64,000 nt of DNA, from assembly GCA_949318235.1 (NCBI GenBank), contig OX439132.1:6902034-6966033 (forward strand), in the 5' to 3' direction. This document shows positions 12,465 to 26,502 of the stretch, piece after piece. Source of the DNA: Ecdyonurus torrentis. Lineage: Eukaryota > Arthropoda > Insecta > Ephemeroptera > Heptageniidae. The notes under the pieces are model-generated. The model saw nothing but the letters and a program-made list of their open reading frames with translations. It did no database searches and had not been told where the DNA came from. How positions within the stretch are numbered: position 1 is the first letter of the stretch; every line of letters begins with the position of its first letter. Both the position numbers and the translations under genes were made by a program.

Positions 12465-13357
12465 TTTATATTTTTTCGCAGAATAAAATTGCCAAAATGA
12501 TGAATAATAATAAATATGTTACAAGTTTTTATTTATTTAAAAAACCAATGTAAACACATGTTATGTCCTTGCTCTTAGGTAGTAAAAAAACATGAGTGCA
12601 TTACAGATATGACACACAAAAGCTATGTTATGTATCAAAGATTTTGTAACGGTGCAAAAAACATCCATTTTTCAAAAAAACGTGCAAAGTTGTAAAGCAG
12701 TGAATCATCTCTCAGGCATTACTGTCATCAAATTATATTTTATTACATTCTTGTTAGATTCATAAAAGCACAAATTTTGCTCGGCGTGTAACTATCTGAG
12801 AGCTTCATACTCGAGAATAATTAGGAAAAAATCTAGTTTATATAATATAATATCTATATATAATTATTTTTACACGGCTATTACTGCATTTTTTACAGCA
12901 CCCTAAAGAATTTTTATTTATTTAATTTGTATCTTCTATTTCATATGAAGTTTTTTTTTTTAGGTCATTTTCTGTACTAACTTTTTGTATCAAGTGCGCA
13001 TGCCTATCAGCTGATAAACTTATAATATTTTTTGTTATCATAAAGTCTAAATTTATATAATTTAACATATAAAAATGATACGTATAGTATTTATTATAAA
13101 CCTACATTACGTGATTTGAAATTTATATTTTATGAAGTCGTGATCAGGATTTGATATTAGCGAGGATAGAAAATGAAACCTCTGTGATATGAAAACAAAT
13201 AAAATAATGAACTTAATATGTTGTTGGTTTGTAAATATGATATTCTTCATCTCCTCTACTCTTGAATATTATATAATTAGTTTCATGAAAAAATATATCT
13301 ACATTTAAATAGGAATTTAATGATTTAAAAATAAAAATCACAATGTATTACGATAGC

Positions 13358-13659
13358 TCGTTCTATAAACTACACACAACTCTTGAGCCAGCTTCGAAAT
13401 TATTCTTTTGTTAAAAAACATATGACGTCATTACCTATTTACTACGTTTATATTATGTATGGTTAATCATTGTTATTTCTTCGTTTAGAACTTTGAACTT
13501 GATAATAATGAACGAAACTTAAAAAAAAAAAAAAAGGTTTCATGCTCATCATGCGACTCACTTTTATCAGCTCAAAAAACAAGATCAACCAATGAATGTG
13601 TCTAATTTTGTTGGTCAACCAATCACTGTTAATGAGATTCACTATACTTTACAGAACAT
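13358..13659 (-). mobile_element. MITE copy 2 of an inverted pair, with internal A-rich insertion
   Basis: Read on the minus strand, it matches the copy at 12247-12464 from GTTCTGTAAAGTATAGTGAA through the GTGATTGG and CAACAAAAT words to GCTGGCTCAAGAGTTGTGTG. It is ~80 bp longer because of an internal segment containing an A14-16 run (about 13520-13536). It carries GACGTCA at 13424-13430. Confidence 0.65.
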
Positions 13660-15627
13660 TCTGATGTCTTCTAGAAATTATTTCACGCAGAAGTAAAGAA
13701 ATATTTCAAATCTATCGTATATTATCTTTGACCCATATTTGGAATCAATAATAAAGACCCTGTAAATACTGAGAACTTCTCTTATAATAATGATTACTGA
13801 ACAATTTAGATGTTTGTTTTTTCTAACAAAGTGACACATAACTCAATTAGTTTTAAAGTTATAAAGATTTATTATTATAAAATATAAAAAGGTGATAAGG
13901 TTACAAACAACAATTATTATTTTTAATTATTTTGTACATATATTTTTTTTATCAGATTAAACCAAAAAATTATTATATTATTTTAGCTTTGATAAATGCA
14001 CGCAATGTTTCTATAAAATTATAGAACATTATGATATTTTATGACGGCAACTCCGATGTTTAGGACATGATAATGTAGCGATGTACTAATTAAATTTATA
14101 ATTTTGTGCAATAAAAGAAATAAACAATTTTGAAGTTGTTATTGCGGTGAAAGGTCGCAAAGTAACGGTAAAGTCGCATCTCAATTTTTAGGAAAAGCAG
14201 CAAAGACGCATCTCAATTGACACAAAATGAGTCAATTTTTTTCTGCATTTAAGAAGATTTTCATTTTCTGTTATCTTACAAGAAATACGTAAGAAGTATT
14301 GTTTCGTTTTTTATTTATTTATTATTATTATTTTTTTTTGCGACACTAGAGATATGCTAATTTGACGTAACAATGAAGATACAATATTGCATATATTATT
14401 AAAATATGCTGCATAATACAAATACTCTGTACTGCTAAACAAATTAAATTCTTAATTTCATTGCCCTATGGGTTTATAAAGTATCATAAAGCAACGATCT
14501 GTAAAATTAAATTTTGGGATTTTAATATCAAATCCCAAGCAAATAAACAAATAATAATAATAAACAAATATATTTGTTTAAATTATTATTTTTTATATTT
14601 TTAATGTCTATGTTTTTTAGTATAATAAAATCAATAATGGTGAATCGTTCTTCATTGCTAAATAAATAATTAAGTTAAATATCATGGCATCAAATGATGA
14701 ATAATTTGGTGTATTTTATTTCCAAAATGTAAACATTTAAATTTCATTACTTTTACAGTATTGACTTTGGAAATTAATCAATATGAATATTTACTCCTTT
14801 TTTTTCATGATTTTTTTTAAACCTAAAAATGAAATTAAAAAATTAAAAAAGGTTGTAAAGTTTAAGAAATTAAATTTAAATTAAAATAAAAGCAGCTTTA
14901 AAATCACTACTTAAAAAGTTAAATTTAAAAATTTCGAGAAAAAAAAGTTGTATATTATTAGTACTTTTAAGCTTTATCCACGTTTTATATGTAATGATAT
15001 AAAGTAATATATTTGAAATGTCTTTGATTTGTAAAGTAATGAGTTCGTGATGTGCTCACGATAATTTCCTGACAAATAAGCGCTCAATCGTGCAGTAAGC
15101 TCTCGTAATTTGATGTCGCACAGAAGAGTAATCTTTTTCTCCAAGGAAACTTGTTCAAATATAATAACGAAAGATATAAAAAAAAATTAAAGTAAAGATG
15201 AAACTTTCTTTCATTCTCATACTAAGGAAAGATCGAATGAAATGTTTCAAAGTAATATCCACACCTTTACGACTAGATTTTCCTCATATTATTTTTACCA
15301 CATTTAAATCTTAGTTAGCTACTATAGATAACGCATTTAGATTTATAAATAAAATTTTCATGAAATATAACTAGAGGAGGTAAAGTAATTTAATATTTAA
15401 AATATTATGTGAAATGAATAATAATGTACCCTAAATAAAATTTTAATCATTAAAAAAAAAAGGCTTTTATTTTCAATGTATTGAATATATTACCATATAT
15501 TTTAATATTAGGTATAGAAAATCGTATAATGTCACTGTGGCTTTTAATTTTTATTCCTTTTATGTGGTTGGAATATTAATATCACTATTATATTTTTTTA
15601 TGTATTAAAAAATAATTTTTGAAATTT
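13660..15627. other. AT-rich non-coding DNA
   Basis: No gene, RNA or structured repeat is recognised. Confidence 0.55.

Positions 15628-15662
<35 letters not shown>
15628..15662. repeat. (GA)n microsatellite
   Basis: About 17 GA dinucleotides with one interruption. Confidence 0.95.
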
Positions 15663-16431
15663 CTCAATACCTATATATTTTAAATGAAAAATATTCGTAC
15701 TGATGTATTATAGAAAATAATTCTAAACTTTTTCTTGCAAAATAACTAACAAACAAAAAAAGTTAAAATAATTCAAAAAAAGAAGCTGTTAATCTTACTC
15801 AAACTTTTTATCTAACAATACTGTAATTTATGACATAACTTTTACAAGCACATTTCAAAAAATTAAAATTAAATAATATTTAATTAATTTCTTTTGAAAA
15901 AAGTTTTGACAAAGAATGTAAAAGTTATTATATATTTCTATTTTTTTAATAATATAACGTCTTTAAAAATTCTCTCTATTTCTTTCTTTAGTAAAACAAA
16001 ACTTAAACTTATGCTCAATTTTCATGATTTAAAGTTTGAAAAATGAAAATAAAAACTAACCACACACAAACAAATATTATAAGTGAAAGTCTAATCCTGT
16101 ATCAAAAGTCTGTACAAGTTTTTAACGTAACTTGCAACTACAAAAAGGACTGAATACATTCCTCCTGAAATTTTAATGTAAATCAATAACAGGCGTACCA
16201 AAATCACTGCAATAATATTGAGTTACTTAACTCAATATATTTCAATAATGTGCATATTTTTTTGCTATATCAAACAATTTTTGTGTACACAATATATATG
16301 TATAGAAAAAACAGAACACGATACTAAAAATCAATAAGTGTTAAGCTGTCAGCTGATCACGCAAAAACATTGTGAAACACGATCATCTCTGTGGCTCAGA
16401 CTTGTTGTGATTGGCAGCTTGGACTACTTAC

Positions 16432-16495
16432 CAACAATGATGTGGTGTTTTCCTAAAGCTCTCTGCAAGTGTTTAATATAGTCTTTAATTTCAAA
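16432..16495 (-). CDS. Candidate small internal exon (minus strand), unproven
   Basis: On the minus strand an acceptor-like TTTCTTGGTAATTAG is followed by 64 nt open in one frame, FEIKDYIKHLQRALGKHHII-V, and then a strong donor G|GTAAGT. The frame stops within three codons of the donor, as an exon would. The peptide is charged and balanced, unlike the Phe/Ile/Tyr/Lys frames typical of this window. I recognise no family. The pyrimidine tract is modest and there is no partner exon in view, so chance cannot be excluded. It is on the same strand as the recursive-splice-like site at 26.54 kb. Confidence 0.3.
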
Positions 16496-16720
16496 CTAAT
16501 TACCAAGAAATACTCTTTGTTTTTAAAAACATTCATATTACATGTATATAAAAAAAAAACTAGATTGTTTTATACTAAAAGTTTTATTTATTGGGTGTTT
16601 AATATTTTAAACTGTGCATATTATATAAGGAAGTAGACATAATAACTACTCAGAAATATAATTTTAAACTCTTATCGGATATAAATTTATGGTATTACAT
16701 GACTTTATTAATATCATTTA

Positions 16721-16856
16721 TAATAATTTAGCAAAGTAAATTCATATACGATTACGTTGTAAATACTCGATTTAATTTTAATTTTCAATAATAATTCAGC
16801 AAAGTAAATTCATATACGATTACGTTGTAAATACTCGATTTAATTTTAATTTTCAT
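16721..16856. repeat. 68-bp tandem duplication
   Basis: Two adjacent, nearly identical 68-bp units. GCAAAGTAAATTCATATACG begins at 16731 and again at 16799, and both copies end TTTAATTTTAATTTTCA. The near identity implies a recent duplication. Confidence 0.95.
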
Positions 16857-18910
16857 GAAATGAAATTTAATAAGATAAACTTATTATTAGTATCATTTTA
16901 ATAATACTTATTTTTAAAACAAATTGTGTAGAAAATTAAAATAAAGCTGACAATTTTGAGTCCTGAAAGCTTGAAAGTTGTCTATGATATTGAACGTCAA
17001 AGGAATTACTAATTTACAAATTTATAAATACCATCAGTCAATTTAATTAACATTGTTGAGAGTTTTCAATTATATTATATAATTCTAAAAACTTTTCAGA
17101 GGTTAGGTAAAATACATTGAAATATATATTATTTTTTAATAAAGTTACGTGTCAAGTTTCATCACTATAGTTGTTACTTTTTGTTTATTGCTTTGTTTTG
17201 TTTGCTTTTGAGTAGGTTTATAATTAATAGAGTACAAGAGACGTCTATGTACCATACATACAAAATACACCGCAACACAAAGTGTTTGTTAAGAAACTAA
17301 ATCTTAGAGATGCAATATTCTATTTTGTATTTTTTTTTTGTTAAAAAGATAGTATTTTTTTTAATTAACAAGTATAATTTAATTGATATAGATCTCATCT
17401 CTTTCTACACATGTGTATCGAGGGCTAGCTTTTGTGAATATTGATATATTGTACCAATTGCACTGATTGTGTTATTTTCTTTTTAAATACTTTTGAAATG
17501 AGTTTGAAGATACTTAATAAAATCTTTGAAAGCAGGAAACCCATTTTAAACATTTCACTTTTCAAAATATTATGTGTATGTTTTATGTGTTAAAAATTGT
17601 TGAAGCTTCATAATTTTTAAACAAAGATTTTTTTAATATATCTCGTCACTCCAAAATTTAGACATAGAATTATATACTTTTACTGTATATATAAAATTTT
17701 ATTTTTTAACTTTTTTATTTTAACTGGTCACCATTTCTTTTTTAACATTGATTTTGACTTCTCTGGTGAATTAATCCCCTTTGGGAATAATATAAAATTC
17801 AATCAACATAGAGTCAAAGCACATTGTAATCACAGTGTAGGGTCTTGAACTTGAAGATACAAAGAGAAAAACAAAAAGATATCTCCCAACTGTGGCTGCC
17901 TACAGCTAAAATACTAACCTTTTGTCTCTTTTAAACCACGCCTACATTTGGTGGTATATTTTGCTTGAATGACTTCAGAAACTAAAAAGCCGCAATCAAG
18001 AACTCTGGCTTAATAAAATATTAAAGTGCTTTCCGTATTGAACGATAATGTTTAGGATAAACAGAAAACAGAAACAATTTAAGGCAAAATAAATGAAATT
18101 AAAAAATTTATAGATTTGTAATAAAATACATTTAAAAAAGTAGTAAATACGCAAAGGTAACGATATTACTTATATTTCAAAGTCCAGTTAAAATACAAAA
18201 AATAAAAAGCAATTTCAGTATGTCAAAAGAAACTATTTTCCATTAACCAACAAAGAAATAAAATATAAAAGTACAAATAGGTGAGTGTGGAGTGTGGCAT
18301 TTAAAATTATAAAGCCATTTAAGGACGTTTAAATTTACATTTTATATTAAACCACTAACGACCTGAGTGTCTTTTAGTAACAATTTTATATAATTACTTT
18401 TATTTTTACAGTTTTTATGTCAATTTGAAATATAATTATTTCAGGTAATAAAAAAAATGACAGTAATTTTAAATTTTGGCACTGTAAAAGAAGCTAACAT
18501 ATATTTTTCCCCAGAGCTAAGTGGGTGTATTATATTTTGTGGTCTCTAAAAAAACCCATTTATATCCCTATTATTGTATAGTTCATAATCAAATCACAAT
18601 TTTCAAGTGATTATATCTAAGCAGGTTTCTCGCTATGTAATAGTCAATTAGAAGTTCTGATATCCTGAAAAATATAAATATCTTACAGAGCTAAATAATC
18701 CAAAACTGTCATTTCAATAGTTTAGAAACTATCACTTCAATTTTTTGTTCTACTTTATTTCAGCTTACTCTATATAAATTCATAATTGACCTCAATATTG
18801 CAGTAAAACTTAAACGATAATATATGAAGAATTTAAAATTCAAAACACACTTTTACTTTATGAAAATCATAAAAAGAATTTATACTTCATTAACTTTGAA
18901 AGCATAACGA

Positions 18911-18913
<3 letters not shown>
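16857..18913. other. AT-rich non-coding DNA
   Basis: No gene is recognised. Isolated acceptor-like sites, for example CCCCAG near 18513, occur without a matching exon and are not annotated. Confidence 0.5.

Positions 18914-18956
<43 letters not shown>
18914..18956. repeat. (A)43 homopolymer
   Basis: 43 uninterrupted A residues. No retroelement body ending in this tail is recognisable upstream. Confidence 0.97.
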
Positions 18957-18958
<2 letters not shown>

Positions 18959-20448
18959 AAGTAAAATTATTATATCATGCACTTCACGTTAAATTATTAT
19001 TATTCATAACTTGGTATTATTTATATTTTACTTTTTTTATATAAAGAACATCTCATATATAGTCATAACATCACCATAAAATTAATGAGAATTTTTTTTT
19101 AGTTTATTATGTACATAATATATAATACTCATACTATATGTATAATAATATAACATACATTTAAACATGTTCATTTTGACCCTGTGTGTTTTTTATTATA
19201 TTTTGATCCACTTTTCTTTTACAGAGAATTCAGAATATTATACAGTATTCTCTCTTTCTCTCTCATTATATCTCGATTTCTGTATGTAATATTCTAAAAA
19301 TAGTACGTAATAGCAGAGTGTATAATGCTATAATGAAAATGAATGTAGTGAAGCGCAATGTACTTTTTATATCAGTAAATTGCTTCTGCGCTTTGTTTAT
19401 CTTTGTAAGTTCAAGACTTTATAATCGCTCGATTCGAGTTAAATGTACTAGAAATTTTATAAGAACATCAATCTCGCTACAATTGATTTTTTAGCACTTA
19501 GCTTTTAAAAAAAGTTAGAATTTATTTTAATAAGGTACAATTCTATATAATTATTTTGAAAACGAAATGAATGAATCAAATTACTTTTACTAAAAAGTTA
19601 AGCACGAAATAGCGTGTGTTATAAATATAATCTTTTATAATTTCACTTCTTTTGTTGAGTTTTGTATTAATAAAATTTAATAAGCTAAAAATTGTTGCAT
19701 TTCAAAACTTTAAGTGAAAGAAAAAAAATAATTTAGAAATTTTGTCTTGTCTTTTTTCTCCTGATTATTTTTCTCTTGCTTGAGGACCAGCAGGATATTT
19801 ATCCCTTAATATACAGTGCTTCCCTCAGGCTCGGCTTGTCTCTTTGAATATCAAAATATACAAACACGAACAAAAGCCTTTACATTTTGTGTGTTGCATC
19901 GGAAAAAAATGTTTTGTGTGGAGGAAAACGGACAGAAAATAAACTTTTCTTTTTATACACATGTCATTCATTTTGGAACGTTTAATATACAGTCCGCTAT
20001 TGTACAGTTACTTATGTTTAAATTTTAGTATGTAGTAACATGAAGAGGTAAAATATGAAATTATCATTGAATCTTTGAGTTTTTTTAAAATTAAAATAAA
20101 GTAATAGTAAAATACAATTTGATTTTCATGCGATTACTTCGAATAAGAAGAACAAAGTTATATACTATCATAAAGTTTATATTTTACACATATATATTTT
20201 CTCGATACAATTTATTTTATGAGCACATAAAATTATGTAAATATTGTATGAAGCTATACGATAAAAACGGGTGTTTTAAAACTTCATAAGAAAATTCTAA
20301 CGTAAACACATGAAGTATATAAAAATGGAATATGAAGAAAAACATTTATTTAAATCTTACGTACTAGTATTTTTATTATAGTTCAAAAATTTGCCATTGA
20401 TATTTCCAATAGATGGCATATTTTCCTATACTTGCGTATATTTCTTAC

Positions 20449-20585
20449 GTTTGTATGCAAGTTTGTAAGATAATGAGCGTGTATCTGCATTGTAGGCGTG
20501 TCTTTGGGTGTGCGTGATTGCGAGGACCCCAAGAGTAACAGAAAGATCAATAGACTCAGTCAGCACTTCCAGCAAACGTGCTTTG
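20449..20585 (-). CDS. Candidate internal exon (minus strand), unproven
   Basis: On the minus strand TTTTGTATTCTTAG (acceptor-like) precedes 137 nt with one open frame, KARLLEVLTESIDLSVTLGV followed by LAITHTQRHAYNADTRSLSY and KLAYK, and then C|GTAAGA (donor-like). The stretch is close to 45% G+C, far above the flanks. The plus strand is also open over part of it, which weakens the coding argument, and I recognise no family. A conserved non-coding element or transposon scrap would look similar. Confidence 0.22.
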
Positions 20586-20620
20586 CTAAGAATACAAAAT
20601 GACCTTCAAATTTTTAAATC

Positions 20621-20646
20621 TTTTTTTTTTTTTTTTTTTTTTTTTT
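20621..20646. repeat. (T)26 homopolymer
   Basis: Uninterrupted T run. A further ~27-T run lies at about 21267-21293. Confidence 0.95.
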
Positions 20647-23600
20647 ACATTTTATTTGTTATGTAACTTTTTATATCAGAATGAGTATTTTTTTTGCATC
20701 AAAATACTGAACTTGTATAATGATATATCTTTGCAATAAAATTTTATCATCGTTTGTGGTTCATTATACTATGATAAAATATCACGCTTTTTGTACTGCA
20801 AATAATATTTTGGCATTCTTTTCATGCCTTGAATTCTTATGTATGTACACTAAATTTTTTAATCGATATTAACATTCTCTAAGATCTGAATCCTAACATA
20901 GCCTTTTTATTTCTGTTTAGAATTCTAAGAGCTTCATGGAATTTAATGCAAGTACAGTACTTAAAATAAATGTGCTTTAAAAAAAAGAAGTACTTTCCTG
21001 TAAAAACTACTTCCGCTTTAAAAAAAATCTCAAGGCACTTTGTCCTCTTATCTAAGTACTGTACGTATCGCAAGTTGTTTCTGCATTAAGTCGTAGAGTA
21101 AACATTGCCATTTTTTTTATTCGTTTTCAAGACAGGTAACATAAAGCTCTCAAGTCTTATTTATAAAAATTCGAGAGAAAAATCTTTCCAAAGATACAAA
21201 CATTTTTCTTAAAAAAAAAAGTAGTAGTTTAAGGAACTTCACAGTTTTTTTTTCTTTTTGGGTACTCTTTTTTTTTTTTTTTTTTTTTTTTTTGGTCAGT
21301 AAAGTCAAATCCTGTAGAATACATGACAGAAACCCATTTCCTTTATATTCAAACACAGCTTACTTATACTAGTACTATTCTTTTCAGTTTGTTTATAGTT
21401 GAAATGTTTTGACGAAGAATGCGGGTAAAAATCTAAAAGCAAAATGCTTCAAATACAAAAATCCAATTGCTTTCTGGATGATTGAATGTTATTTGATAAA
21501 AAAAAAGTGTTGTATTCAAAGAAATGAGAATATAATATTCTTTTTGTGGTATAAAGCACTATCCTCCATTTTCTTTGATATTTAGGCTAAAAAACTCAAA
21601 GATCTTTTCTTCTTTCAAAATGATTGAGACGTAAGTTTATAAAGGTTTCTTAATTTACTTTGAAATCTGAAAAGAAAACTAAAATATCTCATAGTTCTGT
21701 CTATTAACACAGTTTAAGAACATACTTTTTTACATAGCATAAAATACATGCAAATATAGAATTGTAATATTATAGTTTTAAGTATCTCATTAATGATTCT
21801 AGTTCTGAAAGTAATTAAAAACTCATTTAATACAATGACACTCTAAATTATAGAAAATAAATAAAATATTCAACTTTAATCTTTAAGCATCATCAGTATT
21901 CATACAGTAGCTTACAGTCAATTCATTTTTTTTATTTATCCCTTTCCTATTATAAAAAATAAATATATGTATTTTAATGTTATATGATTTTAAAAATTTA
22001 AAATGAAAAATCGTTTTTTATTATGCTACAACTGTTCTTGATGTTTTTAAAAGCTCCCATGGATATTTTTGGTTTGTTGATTGCTGAATATCGTATTTAT
22101 AAATATTAATAACTTCAATCTTATTTTAAATAATAAATTAAAAAAAAAAAAAAAAAAAAGGAAACAGAAAATTTATAAATTCTATTTTCTTTTGAATAAA
22201 TAATCCATTAATGGTACGCATTTACTAAAATTACAAAAAATTCTTTTTATAGACATAAATGACTAAATATATTTTCAACAATGTGTCCTTTTTTTTTTTT
22301 TAATATATTTTCAAATTTCCCATTCATCTGAAAAGTGCTTACTTTTTATAACAAAAATTCAAAAAAAATAAGCTCTCGACTGCTTACTGTTTAAAAACAA
22401 AATAAAATTATTTAGTACTTGGGTAATTTAAAATATTTGCACACAATATTTTATTAATTTTTGTTAAATTAATTAAAACTAGAAATTACAAGGTAAAAAG
22501 AAAACGATAAAACAAAGAAGCTGGAGTTTTCAAAATTTACACTAGAAATGACCTATATTTTTATTAAACATATTTTCCTAGTTAAAATTATTGCAATATA
22601 TTTGATAACTAAAGCAATTTGTACAGGAATAAATTTAATTAAAATGTTCTACTGCTTTCGCAATTAATTATTTTCTCCCCCTTTTAACAGCTTTTTTGCT
22701 GCCTTTTTTTTTCTGTTCCATATACGTATGAGTTATGACAACACCCTGCAGTTTCTCGTTTCTCTTATTTTATTTTGTTTTGTTTTAAAAACACGATACA
22801 TTGATTTTCTTTAAAATATCGTTTCTAGTATATGTGGAAATTAATACACGTATACGTATAGAAAAACTTAAAAATAACATTATTTTCTTATAATATAGAT
22901 TTTATTTTTATATTTTTATTTTTATATTTATAAAAATGTTGTTATTTTTTTCTTTCTTTCTTTCTTTCTTTTTTTTTTAATTTTTTTTTTAATTTAAAAG
23001 ACATTATTCTAAAATAACTTTGTCTTAAGCATTAAATTTACTACCAATAACTAATTATTACTATATATTATTTTTGAGAGCTCAGTTAAAAAGATCTTAT
23101 ATAATGCCAAAATTGAAAGAAAAAATAACTTGAACAAATATAGAACATCTTTAGAAGCACTAGTCTCATTATTTTACTGCGCCATTTAATAAATAACGAG
23201 GTTTAAAAATTAATAATAGTAAGGAAAGAAAGTCAATTTTGACACTTTTAATCTTGTAAACCGCAGCTGTGCACAGTTTTTATATATAAATATATAGAAA
23301 ATTCTATCAATAATTTATAAAGAAAAAAAAATATGAAAAAAGTCTATACTATAATAGAAATCCAAATTTAATGTGCAATATAAATTTTTTATGAATGATA
23401 AAGTTGATAAAAATTGCATAATTATGTATAATATATATTTTTTTCGTTTCATGCATCATTAGATGCAATTGCAGTTCTGTAGCTGAAATTCATAAAGAGA
23501 ATGAAAAAAAAGATGCGATGCTAATGATAAGTACAATTGTAATTATATTAATTATGCAGCAAGGCAATTGAAGCATTAGTTATATTTTAATTTTAAAGCT

Positions 23601-23912
23601 TTCAGGCTTAAAAATTTAGTTGGAGTAAAAAAATTTACTGATGAGTAATTTATTTATAACGTAACATTGCATTTCAGAGTTTTATTGCTATACAGATGAG
23701 ACACTTAAAGTTAAACGTTGCATAAATAAAAAGAAAAAAAGGTAGTTTGAATTTAAGCTAATGCGTCAAATAGTAAAATATATTATCACCAATGTGTAAT
23801 ACTTTCTTTCATAGAAAAGTATATACGCATAGAAAGAAAAAGTTCAATAAATAATTCAAAAATTCAACTTTACTATTTGTGTAGAGTATAGTAAAATTTA
23901 AAAATACATACC

Positions 23913-23951
<39 letters not shown>

Positions 23952-25758
23952 TGATTTCTACATATTTTAGCTAGTACAGTATAGTATAAACAAACCTCTT
24001 GTATGTTTCAATTTGTATTTCAACAACTCAACAACAGTATTTAAATAACTAATTCATGTTTTAAAAGTAAATAATACAGTAAAGATCTTATATATTTATT
24101 TCAAAAATGAAAGAGCTAATTTAATTTTATAAACAAGCTATATACCCCGCAATGCGTCTATCAGTCTTTTAAAATTACACAAGGAATACAAAATTAACTC
24201 GCTTTACTAAAAGTTTAATTTAATCAATATAATTTTACTTTAGGGAATGTAGAACTTTGTAATGTGTTAAGGATATTACTGCATTCAAGTTTGGATTCTA
24301 ACTTATTTTTTTAACTGTTTAATAAGAATTAAATACATTAAAATTATAGAAGCGAATGTGTTTAATAACACTTACAAAGTGTGAAACTTAAAAATATAAT
24401 TAAAGTTAAAACTATACTCACAGAGCTACCTTAATTTCAAAGAAAAGAATTAACACAATTTATAAAGTGATTTTTAAATCAAACACGTGCTTTTATTTTT
24501 ATAAAAATTTGCATCAATAAATTTCTATCTTTGATATTTAAATTTAAAACGTAAAAAGATAAAAAAATAATTCAATTTAATCATAATTTTAAATTTATTA
24601 TTAACTTATTTAAATGAAAATAACAAATTAATCAGTTAAATGAACAATAAAATGATAAAATCATTAAAGTGAATAATTTAAATGTTGAATATTAATCATA
24701 TTTATAAAATATAAATTTTATATCAAGATCCACTCTGCAAAATTTAAAACTTTACTGTCTGAACATTAAAATTCTCAAAAATAAAATTTTACCTTTAAGT
24801 ATCTTAAATTATCTCCTATACAAGATGAAAGCATAATATTGTTATATACTGTAACATATTTTAACTACATTAAAAATCTCATTAAAATGCAATGTGACGT
24901 CATTTTTTAATTTAATTAATTAACAAATATTATGTTCAAAACACTAGAAATAAAACGTTAAGAATAATAAAATAATTATTTTCTTTAATATTTATAAAAT
25001 TTTCTAGTATATTGAACTATAATAACTGTAGAATGAATTAAAAGCATAATAGTATATAGATATATAAAATAGATTATGAAATGCCAAAAGCAAATCAATT
25101 TCAATTCACTACATAATATAATAATTTTGCCGTAAGCCTCAACGGACTAAATAATGTGATATATATTTAAATATTAATAATATTTATTATCAAAGCAATA
25201 TAATCGTTGTAATAATATGATTGTGATAAATGTGAAGTCATGCATTCCAATATTCAATATCTTTTATAGTAATTATATATGATTATTACAGATCAATTCA
25301 CAGTAATGATATAAATTTCTATAGGTAAAGTTAGTAATTAAGTTGGTATTAAGTATAAAATAACTTTCATTTTATAAGTGATAACTAAGAATGGGAAATG
25401 TTTTGCTTTCAATAATGACTTCCATTAAACGATTTTGTATTGTTGCAAAATCAAGTTGATTACGCATTATATAGAAAAACGAATTTGTAGACTTTTTTGC
25501 AATAATAAAAATCTATTCATATTACATATTATTTAAATTATTTTATTTGAATATTTGAATAAGAACTTCTATAATATAAATTTTATATAATTTTTATATA
25601 AAAATATAATGGAACATTATTGAGCTTCCGTTTTGAAATAGCAACTATTCCAACTATAATAGGAGTGACGCCATGCATTAACATTTTTTATTGCAAAAAT
25701 AGAAATCAAAATTCGTCTTTCCTGCTTAGAAAAAGCAGCCAGTAAATAATTTGATCAA
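20647..25758. other. AT-rich non-coding DNA
   Basis: Long featureless stretch with poly-T at 21267-21293, poly-A at 22140-22159, a short TTTC run near 22952-22970 and a short TA repeat at about 23919-23944. No gene or RNA is recognised. Confidence 0.55.
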
Positions 25759-25964
25759 CCCACTGTAAGTTACGACCTGTGTAGTTGAAACTTACTTAAG
25801 ATTTTTTTTTTATCATTTTGCAAGAATGAAATTAACTTAAGAAAGGTTTAACCAGAGATAAATTAAGTTTCAACCTCCAGTTAAACCTTAGTTAACTTCA
25901 TTGTTACAACAATCAAATAAAATCAACTTAACTAAGGCTTAAGTTGTGTTGCAACTTACTTTGG
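25759..25964. mobile_element. MITE-like element with GTAAGTT termini
   Basis: The left end is CCCACTGTAAGTTACGAC. The reverse complement of the right end is CCAAAGTAAGTTGCAACAC. The interior repeats CTTAAG and GGTTTAACC words on both strands (GAAACTTACTTAAG, TTAACTTAAG, GGCTTAAGTTG), so it is strongly self-complementary. No target duplication is visible, so the superfamily is open. Confidence 0.5.
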
Positions 25965-26502
25965 TATATTTTCAAAAGTGGAAAACAAAAAAATTAATGA
26001 AAGTCATAAGTATGCACTGGGAAAAAATGCTTGAAACTGTTTCCAGTAAAGAACTTTCAACAATTCAATTTTATGTAAATTTCTTTTAGATATCAATTAT
26101 GTTAAGAAGTTATACTTATACCAATATCATGGGTAAAAAAAATGTAGTATTATAATATAATAATTATGCTAACGATCTGTAAACACATGAATAATGTGAT
26201 CAATAATATTTTTTGAATATTCCCTCAAGCTTTTGAATGAACTTGTATATTACATAATTGTAAAAACATTTTACCGTATTGCGGTATAATTAAAAATTTT
26301 ACACATCGCCCTAAAGGGATTTTTACAAAATAAATGTTTTTACTATTACATTTTGTTATACAGTTATTATGTTGAATAATGAGATATTGAAATATTGGAA
26401 TGATAAATGTAATAAATTTAATAACGTATTTAAACAATGCTGGTAACGCATAAATTGCGTAAACATTCTGATTTCTTGTTTTTATTTTTATATTGGGCTT
26501 AC

